Shown here: positions 16,102-24,598 of the stretch, in pieces
How the letters are laid out: each line of letters opens with the position of its first letter
Numbering within the stretch: position 1 is the first letter of the stretch
Assembly: GCA_946480925.1 (NCBI GenBank)
Contig: CAMLLU010000018.1
Coordinates: 1 to 64,000 of the forward strand
Direction of reading: 5' to 3'
DNA from: an uncultured Rivibacter sp.
GTDB taxonomy: Bacteria; Pseudomonadota; Gammaproteobacteria; Burkholderiales; Burkholderiaceae
DNA: 64,000 nt
Position numbers and translations under genes: made by a program
The notes under the pieces: model-generated
The model's database searches: none
The model's input: the letters and a program-made list of their open reading frames with translations, nothing else
Told to the model about the DNA's origin: nothing

Positions 16102-16650
16102 TCAATACATGCGACCGCGGCGGAAGTGCGCGTGGGTGCGCCGCTTCAGCGACGTGGTCGCTTCCACCGCGGCCATCGAGTGGCCGGCATGGGCATGTGT
16201 GATCGCCAGGCCCAGGGCGTCGGCCGCGTCACGGCTCGGCTCGCCGGGCAGCGAGAGCAGCCGCTGCACCATCTGCTGGATCTGTTCCTTGCGCGCGTGG
16301 CCGTGGCCGACGATGGCCTTCTTCATCTGCAGCGCGGTGTATTCGGCCACCGGCAGCTGGCAGCTCACCAGCCCCGCCAGCGCCGCGCCGCGCGCCTGCC
16401 CCAGCAGCAGCGTGGACTGCGGGTTCACGTTGACGAACACGATCTCCACCGAAGCCGCGGTGGGCTCGTAGCGCCGCACCACCTCGCACACGCCTTCGAA
16501 GATGATCTTCAGCCGCCCCGGGAGGTCGCCCAACGCCGCGTCGCGCGTCTTGATGGTGCCGCTGGCGATGTAGTGCAGGTGCGGCCCTTCGGCTTCGATT
16601 ACGCCAAAACCCGTCGTCTGAAGACCCGGGTCGATACCAAGGATTCGCAT
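16102..16650 (-). CDS. ruvC: Crossover junction endodeoxyribonuclease RuvC
   Basis: A 182-residue Holliday junction resolvase of the RNase H-like fold, acting with RuvAB in recombination repair. The first catalytic Asp is Asp7 in '[15 protein letters not shown]'; the second acidic residue is in '[11 protein letters not shown]' (~69); the C-terminal pair is in '[17 protein letters not shown]'. Length is normal. It is the last gene of the minus-strand dusB-fis-purH-plsC-cdsA run. Its first 47 coding bases are duplicated exactly 142 bp upstream. Confidence 0.96.
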   Translation of the reverse strand: MRILGIDPGLQTTGFGVIEAEGPHLHYIASGTIKTRDAALGDLPGRLKIIFEGVCEVVRRYEPTAASVEIVFVNVNPQSTLLLGQARGAALAGLVSCQLPVAEYTALQMKKAIVGHGHARKEQIQQMVQRLLSLPGEPSRDAADALGLAITHAHAGHSMAAVEATTSLKRRTHAHFRRGRMY

Positions 16651-16653
16651 GGC
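16604..16653 (-). repeat. 50-bp exact direct repeat, copy 1 (ruvC 5' end)
   Basis: This 50-bp segment covers GCC plus the first 47 bases of ruvC. An identical segment in the same orientation lies at 16746-16795. The distance between starts is 142 bp. Confidence 0.97.
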
Positions 16654-16660
16654 GTTGAAC

Positions 16661-16792
16661 TCAGCGTGTCTTGCCGAAGATGCAAGGGTTTCGGTGAAGG
16701 CTCATATCCGCTCGCGGATGTGAAGCCGCGCAGCGGCGGCCGGAACCAAAACCCGTCGTCTGAAGACCCGGGTCGATACCAAGGATTCGCAT
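16661..16792 (-). pseudogene. Truncated duplicate of the ruvC 5' end
   Basis: ATG at 16792 begins an exact copy of the ruvC start ([15 protein letters not shown]). It then runs into unrelated sequence (GSGRRCAASHPR...) and stops at 16661-16663, 43 codons in total. The stop lies 10 bp before the true ruvC ATG, so if translated it could act as a short leader. It is more likely a duplication scar than a functional gene. The unrelated part contains two hairpins (16703-16722 and 16725-16737). Confidence 0.75.
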
Positions 16793-16795
16793 GGC
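16746..16795 (-). repeat. 50-bp exact direct repeat, copy 2
   Basis: Identical to 16604-16653. It begins only 4 bp beyond the stop of the phosphatidate cytidylyltransferase-like gene, so it marks the border between that gene and the ruvC region. Confidence 0.97.
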
Positions 16796-16799
16796 CGTA

Positions 16800-17786
16800 T
16801 CAGAGGCTCAGCTGGAAGTACCACCGCACCGAGTGGAAGAACACCGGTGCCGCAAAGCACAAGGGCGCCACGCGGTCGAGCAGGCCCACCGCGCCGGTCA
16901 CCGAAGAGCGGTTGCCCCAGTAGCGCACGCCGGCGTCGCGCTTGAGCGCCTTCATGACGAATTCGCCCAGCGTGCCGGCGGCCGCAGCGATGAAGGCCAT
17001 CGACAGCGCCTGGCCGGCCTTGAACGGCGTGATCCAGTACAGCAGCGCGCCCGTGAAGGCCCCCACCAGCGAGCCGATCAGCCACGCGCGGATGGAAAAC
17101 GAGCGGCTGATGAGCCGCGCCACCGGCCGGCGGCGCAGCTTGCGACTGGCCGCCTCCTGCACGATCTGCGCGGTGGCCACGGTGAACACGAGGAAGAACA
17201 CCAGGAAGGCTCCGCGGCCCTCATAGCGCGGGAATTCGAGCAGCAGCAACGCGGGCGCGTGGCTCAGGCCATAGACGCAGACCATGATGCCCCACTGGAT
17301 CTTCGCGTTGCGCTCGAGAAAGCGCTCCGGATCACCGGCCAGCGCGCTGACCACGGGTATGGCCAGAAACACATAGACCGGGATGAACACGCTGAACAAG
17401 TCGAAGTTGCGGTTGGCCACCACGATGTATTGCAGCGGCAGCACGATGAAGAACGCGAGGATGAGGCTGCGATGGTCGCTGCGGCGCGTGTGCATCAGCG
17501 TGATGTACTCGCGCAAGGCGAGGAACGAGAACACGCCGAACAGCAGCGTGGCGCCCACCGGGCCCGACACCCAGGCCAGCCAGAACAGCGTGGAGCTCAC
17601 CCATACGGCGCGCAAGTCGCGCTTGAAGCGCTCGTGCCGGTCGAAGAAGTCGCGCCCGCCGCCGCGCAGCGACAACATGAAGGCGGTGGCGGTGACGACG
17701 ATGAGGATGCCGAAGAGGATGAAAAACAGCAGGCCTACCTGCTGGTCCACCGAGAGGTCGCGCAGCGCCCTGAAGAGCGACTTCAT
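16800..17786 (-). CDS. Phosphatidate cytidylyltransferase family protein (CdsA-like)
   Basis: A 328-residue polytopic membrane protein. ATG 17786 has GGAG about 10 bases upstream. There are about eight hydrophobic segments. The C-terminal signature region 'GTLGEFVMKALKRDAGVRYWGNRSSVTGAVGLLDRVAPL' corresponds to the CDP-diglyceride synthetase motif, with the S-x8-K-R-x3-K-D pattern altered (no Ser; KALKRDAG retained). It would make CDP-diacylglycerol from phosphatidate and CTP. It follows a PlsC-type acyltransferase, the enzyme that makes its substrate. A standard cdsA may exist elsewhere, as this version is long and divergent. Confidence 0.8.
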   Translation of the reverse strand: MKSLFRALRDLSVDQQVGLLFFILFGILIVVTATAFMLSLRGGGRDFFDRHERFKRDLRAVWVSSTLFWLAWVSGPVGATLLFGVFSFLALREYITLMHTRRSDHRSLILAFFIVLPLQYIVVANRNFDLFSVFIPVYVFLAIPVVSALAGDPERFLERNAKIQWGIMVCVYGLSHAPALLLLEFPRYEGRGAFLVFFLVFTVATAQIVQEAASRKLRRRPVARLISRSFSIRAWLIGSLVGAFTGALLYWITPFKAGQALSMAFIAAAAGTLGEFVMKALKRDAGVRYWGNRSSVTGAVGLLDRVAPLCFAAPVFFHSVRWYFQLSL

Positions 17787-17892
17787 GCTGCCATCTCCGC
17801 ACCATTGGCTGCACCCCCATGACCCTTGGGTCGATGGCGTCGGCGGCATTGCGCTGGTCGATCCCCGTAGACGGGGCCCCTCGCCCTTCGCT

Positions 17893-18516
17893 TCATGCCG
17901 CCACCTTGCGCAGCGCCATCACCGCTTCACGGGCGCGGTCGAGGAAGGCTCGCTTCTCCTCGTCCGGCTGCAGCTGCATCGGCGCGCCGAAGGTCACCGT
18001 GCACAGGATCGGCACCGGCACCACCTCGCCCTTGGGCATGACGCGCTGCACGTTGTCGATCCAGGCCGGAATGAGCTGCACCTGCGGGAACTGCTCCGCC
18101 AGGTGGTACAGGCCGCTCTTGAAGGCCTGCGGTTCGCCCTTGTTGTTGCGCGTGCCCTCCGGAAAGATCACCAGCGAGTCGCCGTTGTTGAGCGCCGCCA
18201 CCAGCGGCTCCAGCGGGTCCTGGTCGTCGGTACGCTGGCGGTTCACATAGACGGCGTTGAACACCTCGCGCGTGATCCAGTGCTTGAAGGGGCTGGACGT
18301 CCAGTAGTCCTTGGCCGCGATCGGCCGCGTCTGCGTGCGCAGATCACGCGGCAGCGCGGCCCAGATCAGCACCCAGTCGAGGTGGCTCTGGTGGTTGGCG
18401 AAGTAGATGCGCTGCTCGGCCTTGGGCGGGCTGCCGTACCAGTGGCCTTGCGCGCCGGTGATGAGGCGCGCAATGAAGGCGAGAACGAGGCCGGCGAATT
18501 CGGCGAGCGTCAGCAT
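17893..18516 (-). CDS. 1-acyl-sn-glycerol-3-phosphate acyltransferase (PlsC family)
   Basis: A 207-residue membrane-associated acyltransferase. The catalytic HX4D motif is in 'FANHQSHLDW' (residues ~40-48) and the glycerol-phosphate-binding motif in 'LVIFPEGTRNNKG' (~115). It would acylate lysophosphatidic acid to phosphatidic acid, the substrate of the CdsA-like enzyme encoded next. It lies 11 bp after purH and 106 bp before the CdsA-like gene. Similar enzymes sometimes act in other lipid modifications, so the exact substrate is inferred. Confidence 0.85.
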   Translation of the reverse strand: MLTLAEFAGLVLAFIARLITGAQGHWYGSPPKAEQRIYFANHQSHLDWVLIWAALPRDLRTQTRPIAAKDYWTSSPFKHWITREVFNAVYVNRQRTDDQDPLEPLVAALNNGDSLVIFPEGTRNNKGEPQAFKSGLYHLAEQFPQVQLIPAWIDNVQRVMPKGEVVPVPILCTVTFGAPMQLQPDEEKRAFLDRAREAVMALRKVAA

Positions 18517-18527
18517 CCGCTGCGTGG

Positions 18528-20099
18528 TCAGTGTCTGAAGTGGCGGGTGCCGGTGAGCACCATCGCGATGCCGCGCTCGTCGGCCGCGGCGATCACTTCG
18601 TCGTCACGCATGCTGCCGCCCGGCTGGATCACGCAGGTGGCACCGGCATCGCACACGACGTCCAGTCCGTCGCGGAACGGGAAGAACGCGTCGCTGGCGA
18701 CTGCCGAGCCCTTGAGCGTGAGGCCGGCGTTTTCAGCCTTGATGGAGGCGATGCGGGCCGAGTCGATGCGGCTCATCTGCCCTGCGCCCACACCCAGCGT
18801 CATGCCGCCGGCGCAGAACACGATGGCGTTGCTCTTCACGTACTTGGCAACCTTCCAGGCGAACAGCAGGTCCTGCATCTGCTCGTGCGTGGGTTGCTGC
18901 TTGGTGACCACGCGCAGTTCGCTGGCCGCCACGTTCTTGGCGTCGGCCGACTGCAGCAGCATGCCGCCGCCCACCCGCTTGAAGTCCATGGGGTTGGGCG
19001 TGCTGCCCAGCGGCACTTCAAGGAGCCGCACGTTCTGCTTGGCCGCGAACACCGCGCGCGCCTCGGCGGTGATGCTCGGGGCGATGAGCACTTCGACGAA
19101 CTGCTTGGCCACCAGCTCGGCGGCCGCTTTGTCGAGCGGCTGGTTGAACGCGATGATGCCGCCGAAGGCCGAGGTCGGGTCGGTCTTGAAGGCCTTGCTG
19201 TAGGCCTCGGCGGCTGTGCCGCCCACCGCCACGCCGCAGGGGTTGGCATGCTTGATGATCACGCAGGCCGGGGCGTCGAAGGTCTTCACGCATTCCCATG
19301 CCGCGTCGGCGTCGGCGATGTTGTTGTACGAGAGTTCCTTGCCCTGCAACTGCTGGTAGTGCGCCAGGCTGCCGGCCACCGGCTTCACGTCGCGGTAGAA
19401 CGCAGCGCTCTGGTGCGGGTTCTCGCCGTAGCGCATGTCCTGCGTCTTCACGAGCTGCAGGTTGTAGACCGCGGGGTACTCGCCACGCGCCGGTACGTCG
19501 GCCGTGTGCTGCTCGGCGCCTTCTTCGAGCGCGGTGAGGTAGTTGGTGATCATGCCGTCGTAGGCGGCCGTGTGTGCGTACACCTTCTTGGCGAGCATGA
19601 ACTTGGTGTCGCGCTCGATCTTGCCGGCCTTGAGCTCACCCAGCACGCGCTCGTAGTCGGCGGGGTCGATCACCACGGCGACGTCCTGCCAGTTCTTCGC
19701 GGCGGCGCGCAGCATGGCCGGGCCGCCGATGTCGATGTTCTCGATCGCGTCTTCGAGCGTGCAGTCGGGCCGCGCAGTGGCCTGCGCGAACGGGTAGAGG
19801 TTGACCACCAGGATGTCGATGGTGCCGATGCCGTGTTCCTTCAGTGCGGCCATGTGGGCCGGCAGGTCGCGGCGCGCGAGCAGGCCGCCGTGGATGCGCG
19901 GGTGCAGCGTCTTCACGCGGCCGTCGAGCATCTCCGGGAAGCCGGTCACTTCGGACACTTCGGTGACGGGCAGGCCCTTGTCGGCCAGCAGCTTGGCGGT
20001 GCCGCCGGTGGACAGCAGCTTCACGCCGGCCGCGTGCAGCGCTTGCGCGAACTCGACGATGCCGGTCTTGTCGGAAACGGAAAGGAGGGCGGTGGTCAT
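18528..20099 (-). CDS. purH: Bifunctional AICAR formyltransferase / IMP cyclohydrolase PurH
   Basis: A 523-residue enzyme for the last two steps of purine synthesis. The N-terminal cyclohydrolase domain opens '[18 protein letters not shown]' with '[16 protein letters not shown]'; the C-terminal formyltransferase domain includes '[15 protein letters not shown]' and '[13 protein letters not shown]', and ends '[11 protein letters not shown]'. Length is normal. It follows fis by 42 bp, and that gap contains a 7-bp-periodic repeat. Order dusB-fis-purH is common in Burkholderiales. Confidence 0.97.
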   Translation of the reverse strand: MTTALLSVSDKTGIVEFAQALHAAGVKLLSTGGTAKLLADKGLPVTEVSEVTGFPEMLDGRVKTLHPRIHGGLLARRDLPAHMAALKEHGIGTIDILVVNLYPFAQATARPDCTLEDAIENIDIGGPAMLRAAAKNWQDVAVVIDPADYERVLGELKAGKIERDTKFMLAKKVYAHTAAYDGMITNYLTALEEGAEQHTADVPARGEYPAVYNLQLVKTQDMRYGENPHQSAAFYRDVKPVAGSLAHYQQLQGKELSYNNIADADAAWECVKTFDAPACVIIKHANPCGVAVGGTAAEAYSKAFKTDPTSAFGGIIAFNQPLDKAAAELVAKQFVEVLIAPSITAEARAVFAAKQNVRLLEVPLGSTPNPMDFKRVGGGMLLQSADAKNVAASELRVVTKQQPTHEQMQDLLFAWKVAKYVKSNAIVFCAGGMTLGVGAGQMSRIDSARIASIKAENAGLTLKGSAVASDAFFPFRDGLDVVCDAGATCVIQPGGSMRDDEVIAAADERGIAMVLTGTRHFRH

Positions 20100-20109
20100 T
20101 GCAATTCCA

Positions 20110-20142
20110 GTGACAGGTGACTTGTGACCGGTGACTGGTCAC
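20110..20142. repeat. Heptad repeat GTGACNN x4 plus inverted GTCAC between fis and purH
   Basis: GTGAC occurs at 20110, 20117, 20124 and 20131, exactly seven bases apart, and is closed by an inverted GGTCAC at 20137-20142. It fills most of the 42-bp fis-purH gap. It could be a protein-binding array, an mRNA structure, or simple slippage. Confidence 0.8.
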
Positions 20143-20378
20143 TACTTGATCAGTTTGTGCTCGACGAGCTTGCGCCGCAGCGTGTTGCGGTTGATGCCCA
20201 GCCATTCGGCCGCGCGTGACTGGTTGCCCTCGGCATGTTGCATCACGACGTCGAGCAACGGCTTCTCGACGGTCTTGAGGATCATGTCGTACATGGAGTG
20301 CGGCTCGGCGCCTCGCAGGTCCTTGAAATAGGTTTCGAGGCTGTCGCGCAGGCACTCTTCGATGTGCTTCTTGCTCAT
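20142..20378 (-). CDS. fis: DNA-binding protein Fis
   Basis: A 78-residue nucleoid-associated protein. The N-terminal arm is short; the C-terminal helix-turn-helix is 'NQSRAAEWLGINRNTLRRKL'. 'LLDVVMQHAEGNQS' matches the dimer helix. It bends DNA and regulates rRNA and many other promoters. It lies downstream of dusB, the classical arrangement in proteobacteria, 106 bp after the dusB stop. Confidence 0.95.
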   Translation of the reverse strand: MSKKHIEECLRDSLETYFKDLRGAEPHSMYDMILKTVEKPLLDVVMQHAEGNQSRAAEWLGINRNTLRRKLVEHKLIK

Positions 20379-20484
20379 GCCCGCTCCCCGCTCGCCAGAT
20401 GCGGCGAGCGATCCTCCGAGAGAGTCGGGCCCTGCTTGGGGCGGCCCGGCGCTTGGGCCTGCGGAGAGATTTGCATTTGTTCTT

Positions 20485-21525
20485 TCATGCTGCTTCTTGA
20501 TCTAGAAGGTCCACGTCCGACGCCTGCGTCGTGGGCAGGCGTTCGTGTTGTTCGCCCAGCGCGTCGAAATACTCGACCACTGCGGCCAGTTGTTCTTCGC
20601 TGCTTTCGAGCGTGTTCATGCTGGCACGGAACACTTCACCGCCCGGCAGGCCGCGCACGTACCAGCCGATGTGCTTGCGGGCCGTGCGCACGCCGGTGAA
20701 TTCACCGTACAGCCCGTAGTGATCGTGCAGGTGTTCGACCAGCAGGTCCTTCACCTCCATCACCAGCGGCGCGGCCAGTTGCTCGCCGGTGGCAAGGAAA
20801 TGCGCGATCTCATGGAAGATCCAGGGCCTGCCCTGCGCTGCACGGCCGATCATCACGGCGTCGGCCCCGGTGGCCGCCAGCACGTCGCGCGCCTTTTCAG
20901 GTGAGGTGATGTCGCCGTTGGCCACCACGGGCACTTTCACGGCCGCCTTCACCGCCGCGATGGTGTCGTATTCGGCCTCGCCCTTGTAGCCCTGCTCACG
21001 CGTGCGGCCATGCACCGTGAGCATCGCCACGCCGGCGGCTTCGGCGCCGCGGGCGATGGTGACTGCGTTCTTGTGCTGCTGGCACCAGCCGGTGCGCATC
21101 TTCAGCGTGACGGGTACGCCATGCGGTGCACTGGCAGTGACCACCGCATCGACGATGCGCAGCGCGAGTTCTTCGTCCTGCATCAACGCAGAGCCTGCCC
21201 ACTTGTTGCACACCTTCTTGGCCGGGCAGCCCATGTTGATGTCGATGATCTGCGCGCCGCGTTCGATGTTGTAGACCGCGGCCTCGGCCATCATGATCGG
21301 CTCGGTGCCCGCGATCTGCACGGCGATCGGTGCGGCTTCGCCTTCATGGTTGGCGCGCCGTGAAGTCTTGAGGCTGGCCCACAGATCGCGCCGCGAGGTC
21401 ACCATCTCACTCACCGCATAACCCGCGCCCAGCCGCTTGCACAGCTGGCGGAACGGCCGATCAGTCACTCCCGCCATGGGCGCAACGAACAGTCGGTTGG
21501 GCAGCTCGATCGTGCCGATGCGCAT
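20485..21525 (-). CDS. dusB: tRNA-dihydrouridine synthase DusB
   Basis: A 346-residue FMN enzyme that reduces uridines in the tRNA D-loop. It opens 'MRIGTIELPNRLFVAPMAGVTDRPFR', has the active-site Cys region 'INMGCPAKKVCNKWAGSALM' (~100) and the FMN phosphate-binding part 'VMIGRAAQGRPWIF' (~235). The start at ATG 21525 matches the family; the longer frame upstream has no support. No strong ribosome-binding site precedes it. First gene of the minus-strand dusB-fis-purH run. Confidence 0.96.
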   Translation of the reverse strand: MRIGTIELPNRLFVAPMAGVTDRPFRQLCKRLGAGYAVSEMVTSRRDLWASLKTSRRANHEGEAAPIAVQIAGTEPIMMAEAAVYNIERGAQIIDINMGCPAKKVCNKWAGSALMQDEELALRIVDAVVTASAPHGVPVTLKMRTGWCQQHKNAVTIARGAEAAGVAMLTVHGRTREQGYKGEAEYDTIAAVKAAVKVPVVANGDITSPEKARDVLAATGADAVMIGRAAQGRPWIFHEIAHFLATGEQLAAPLVMEVKDLLVEHLHDHYGLYGEFTGVRTARKHIGWYVRGLPGGEVFRASMNTLESSEEQLAAVVEYFDALGEQHERLPTTQASDVDLLDQEAA

Positions 21526-21649
21526 AGAAGAAAGGGGAGGGTGCCGGAAAAGGCGGTGCTGAAAAAGGAGGCAGAGTATAGCGGCTGGCAATCGGCCATT
21601 TCGGCCTGTCCCAGCGGCATCGAGCGTGCTGTGCCAATAATCCGTGCCG

Positions 21650-22132
21650 ATGGAAAAGTGGCTCGGAACTCTGCTCGCAATGTTGTCGTTGCCGCAATAC
21701 GGCTTGTCCACCGTATTCGTCGTGGCGCTGGTGTCGGCGACCTTGCTGCCCCTGGGTTCCGAGCCTGCGGTGTTCGGCCTCATCAAGCTCAACCCTGAGC
21801 TGTTCTGGCCTGCGGTGCTGGTGGCGACGGCGGGCAACACCGTCGGCGGCGCCATCAGCTACTGGATGGGCTACGGCATCGAGCGCGCCTATGAACGCGT
21901 GACGCACAAGCACGTCGAGGCGCGTGCGCTGAAGTGGCTCGAGCGGTTTGGCGCCAAGGCCTGCCTGCTGTCGTGGCTGCCGCTGGTGGGTGACCCGCTG
22001 TGTGCGGTGGCGGGCTGGCTGAGATTGCCGTTCTGGCCCTGCGTGGTCTACATGGCCATCGGCAAGTTTGCGCGCTACCTCACGATGACGGTCGCGCTGT
22101 TGTGGTTCTTCCCCGGCGGCCTGTCGTTCTGA
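21650..22132 (+). CDS. YqaA-family (DedA-like) membrane protein
   Basis: A 160-residue protein with about four membrane segments, including 'STVFVVALVSATLLPLGSEP', 'ATAGNTVGGAISYWMGYGIE' and 'LLSWLPLVGDPLCAVAGW'. The G-N-T-x-G and P-x-G-D-P-L motifs are typical of the YqaA branch of the SNARE-associated/DedA superfamily, proposed to take part in membrane homeostasis or lipid flipping. ATG 21650 was chosen; GTG 21644 is in frame. It is divergent from dusB. Confidence 0.85.
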   Translation: MEKWLGTLLAMLSLPQYGLSTVFVVALVSATLLPLGSEPAVFGLIKLNPELFWPAVLVATAGNTVGGAISYWMGYGIERAYERVTHKHVEARALKWLERFGAKACLLSWLPLVGDPLCAVAGWLRLPFWPCVVYMAIGKFARYLTMTVALLWFFPGGLSF

Positions 22133-22147
22133 GCTTTCCAGGCGCCT

Positions 22148-23071
22148 TCAGGCGCGTGCCGCACCGCGCACCAGGTACATGCGGATCACGCCACCCTTGC
22201 CCATAAGCGAGGCCACGCCCTCGAGCAGCGCGGCGAAGGGCAGGGCCAGAGCCACTTTCGCCAGCAGCGCAGGGGTCTTGCGGTTCTTCAGTTCGTAGAT
22301 GAGGTTGCCGTCGTAGCCGAAGCGTTTCATCAGGCTGTCGAGCATGCCCAGCACGCCGAGGTGCACCGAGGCGTAGGTGGTCTTCAAGGGCCGCAGACCC
22401 ATGTCGTGCAGCAGCCGCGCGAGCCGCTGCGGTGAAAAGTGCTGCAGATGGCGCGGCACGTCCAGGTGCATCCAGCGATTGCCGGCCACCCGTGCCTGCC
22501 AGCTGGCGATGTTGGGTACTTCGATGACGAGGATGCCGTCGGACTTGAGGTTGCCGTTCACCAGCTCTCCCAGCAGTGCTTGCGGATGCGGAAGGTGCTC
22601 CAGCACGTGGAAGAGCGTCACCACATCGAAATGCCCGCCGAACAGCGGGCCGCGCTCGTAGTAGTTCGTGTCCACGTCCAGCCCGTACACGTCGCGCGCG
22701 TAGGCCGCACGGCCGGCCGAGGTTTCGACGCAGCGTGGATCCCAGCCTGCTTCGCGCGCCAGCCAGCCGAACTTGCCCTTGCCGCCGCCGAAGTCCAGCA
22801 GCCGCCCCCTGGCCGGGTGCAGTTTCGTCAGCTCATCGAGCACCCGCCTGTATTCCCAGTTGAGGATGCGATCAAAGATCGACTGGCGGTTTTCCACCAC
22901 CTGGTAGACCTCGTCGCTGTACAGCGCGGCGGTGTTCACGTTGGCTGCGAGCAGGCTGTAGCAATGGGCGCATCGGCTGCACCGCACGATGCTGCCGTGT
23001 TCGCATTGCGGCAGCACCCTGAAGAGGTACTGGTAGGTGCTGGCTTCGCAGATCGGGCAGCTGGCATTCAT
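22148..23071 (-). CDS. Class I SAM-dependent methyltransferase with N-terminal zinc ribbon
   Basis: A 307-residue protein. ATG 23071 has an excellent AGGAGG seven bases upstream. The N-terminus has two Cys pairs (CPICEAS, CSRCAHC), which would bind zinc. The methyltransferase domain has motif I 'LLDFGGGKGKFGWLAREAG' (~85-105), motif II near 'RCVET', and 'FDVVTLFHVLEHLPHPQALL'. Similar proteins modify sugars or lipids in surface polysaccharide pathways, but no substrate can be assigned. It converges on the YqaA gene with 15 bp between stops. Confidence 0.85.
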   Translation of the reverse strand: MNASCPICEASTYQYLFRVLPQCEHGSIVRCSRCAHCYSLLAANVNTAALYSDEVYQVVENRQSIFDRILNWEYRRVLDELTKLHPARGRLLDFGGGKGKFGWLAREAGWDPRCVETSAGRAAYARDVYGLDVDTNYYERGPLFGGHFDVVTLFHVLEHLPHPQALLGELVNGNLKSDGILVIEVPNIASWQARVAGNRWMHLDVPRHLQHFSPQRLARLLHDMGLRPLKTTYASVHLGVLGMLDSLMKRFGYDGNLIYELKNRKTPALLAKVALALPFAALLEGVASLMGKGGVIRMYLVRGAARA

Positions 23072-23271
23072 CGGTCGCCTCCTCGGTGCGCCAATGCAGC
23101 GCATTCATCTTGCGCTGCAGCAAAACACTTTAGGAGGCGCTTTGCGTCATGGGGGTGTCGTTATCAAAGTCTTACGTCCGAGCGGTGGGCGCAACAGGGC
23201 AGGGCTGAGGCCGACCCTACTGCCGGGCGGGCGGCCATGAGGGGGCGGTCTGCCCGGCCGTGTTCAGGTGC

Positions 23272-23727
23272 ATGCTGGCGCGCATGGGCAAGAAGCTCGG
23301 TCTCGCGTGGGCGTTTGCGTTCGCGGTGGCTGTCACCTTGATGGCCACGCCGGCTCATCCGCAACGTACCGGGCCGCGGAGCATCTTCGACAAGGACGGC
23401 ACGCATGCGTCGATCGAGAGCTGCGTGAGCCACGACACGCTCGAGTTCAGCATCGGCCACAACAGCGCATTGCTCGATGCCGAAGACCGCCTGCAGGTCA
23501 GTGTTGCGCTGTTGCAGCGCTATCCCATGCTGCAAACTGACGGCTTTGCGCCCTCGCATCTGCTGCTGTGGCGCCGGCCGGGCGCCGAATGGGTGTACGT
23601 GGCGCTGCTGGCCAATCCGGACAAGCCAAGCGAGATGTGTTTCACTGCCACCTTCGCGGCCGGCGTATTCGAGCAGACGCCCAGGCTGCTGAAGAAGTAC
23701 TTCGCATCGGACGCAGCCCGTACTTGA
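23272..23727 (+). CDS. Secreted protein of unknown function
   Basis: About 151 residues, with a signal peptide (MGKKLGLAWAFAFAVAVTLMATPAHPQ) starting at the second Met (23284); ATG 23272 is an alternative start. The mature part (~120 residues) has two Cys (SCVSHD, EMCFTATF) that could form a disulfide, and ends 'LLKKYFASDAART'. It resembles small periplasmic proteins of unknown role in this order. It is followed by a strong terminator. No function is proposed. Confidence 0.7.
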   Translation: MLARMGKKLGLAWAFAFAVAVTLMATPAHPQRTGPRSIFDKDGTHASIESCVSHDTLEFSIGHNSALLDAEDRLQVSVALLQRYPMLQTDGFAPSHLLLWRRPGAEWVYVALLANPDKPSEMCFTATFAAGVFEQTPRLLKKYFASDAART

Positions 23728-23748
23728 TCCCTGGGTTGCACAAAAAGA

Positions 23749-23775
23749 AAAGGGGGCGCTTGTCGCGCCCCCTTT
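23749..23775. terminator. Bidirectional Rho-independent terminator
   Basis: An 11-bp stem AAAGGGGGCGC / GCGCCCCCTTT with a 5-nt loop lies between two convergent genes. On the minus strand it is followed by TCTTTTTG, an efficient tail for the phasin gene. On the plus strand TTTGGTTT follows. Confidence 0.92.
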
Positions 23776-23796
23776 GGTTTCCTGCAGGGCGACCGC

Positions 23797-24363
23797 TCAG
23801 GCTGCCTTGGTACTGCGAGTGGTGTTGCGTGCGGTGGTGCGCGCAGTGCTGCGCTTGGCGGCGGCGGTCTTGGCGGCGCCGTTGCTCTTGGCCGCCGTGC
23901 TGCGGGTGGCGGCCTTCTTGGCCGGCGCCTTGGTGCCGGACAGCTTGGTCACCTGCGCGCTCAGGTCGTCGATGCGCTTGATCAGCGCCTCCACGTCCTT
24001 GCTCGACGGTACGCCCAGCTTGCCCATCGCGCGGGCCACGCGGCCTTCGAAGATGGACTCCAGCTTGTCCCACTGCTTGCCGGCCTTGGTCTGCACGTCG
24101 CCGGCCAGGTTGGTCATGCGGTGGGTCACTTCGCCGATCTTTTCTTCGGCCACCGCCTGCGTCTTGCGCTGGATGGACACGCCTTCCTTCACCAGCGCCT
24201 CGAACACCTTGCCGCCTTCTTCCTGCGCCTTGGCGAAGGCGCCCAGGCCGGCCAGCCAGATCTGCTGCGCAGACTCCTTTACCGTGCCGGCGAACTGGCT
24301 GTCCAGCAGGCCTGCGGTCGAGGCGGTTTTCTTCTCTGCCAGTTTCTGGAGCTTCTTGACCAT
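23797..24363 (-). CDS. Phasin family PHA granule-associated protein (PhaF/PhaI-like) with basic tail
   Basis: A 188-residue protein. ATG 24363 has AAGGA upstream. Residues ~1-130 form the phasin helices ('DSQFAGTVKESAQQIWLAGLGAFAKAQEEGG', 'SSKDVEALIKRIDDLSAQVTKL'). Residues ~135-188 are a Lys/Ala/Arg-rich tail with repeated AAK, TAAK and STARTT, like histone H1 and the DNA-binding tail of PhaF. Such proteins coat polyhydroxyalkanoate granules and can link them to the nucleoid for partition. It is divergent from the SDR reductase gene. Confidence 0.9.
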   Translation of the reverse strand: MVKKLQKLAEKKTASTAGLLDSQFAGTVKESAQQIWLAGLGAFAKAQEEGGKVFEALVKEGVSIQRKTQAVAEEKIGEVTHRMTNLAGDVQTKAGKQWDKLESIFEGRVARAMGKLGVPSSKDVEALIKRIDDLSAQVTKLSGTKAPAKKAATRSTAAKSNGAAKTAAAKRSTARTTARNTTRSTKAA

Positions 24364-24598
24364 GTTCAGGGTTCCTTCAGGGTGTGCACCGGAAGGCGCC
24401 ACCTCGGCGCTCCGTGAGCGTGAGCGTGAACTATAAAAAGCGGGGATAGGAACGACAGCCTAATTCTCTAGGGCGCACGCTCTATGCGGCTTCTTCGGGA
24501 AAGCGCGCAGCGCTGCGGCTCGGCACATCGTGAAGAATCCGCCGATCCCACCGGAGCCTGAATCGGCCCCAGACGACAAACTTTCACTGGAGGAACCC

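Noticed and set aside
18531..20120. 529-codon plus-strand frame opposite purH
   Set aside because: Shadow of purH; no recognisable motif, and purH is certain.
20379..20484. Possible regulatory leader between dusB and fis
   Set aside because: No riboswitch-like or repeated structure could be recognised; it appears to be an ordinary 106-bp gap.
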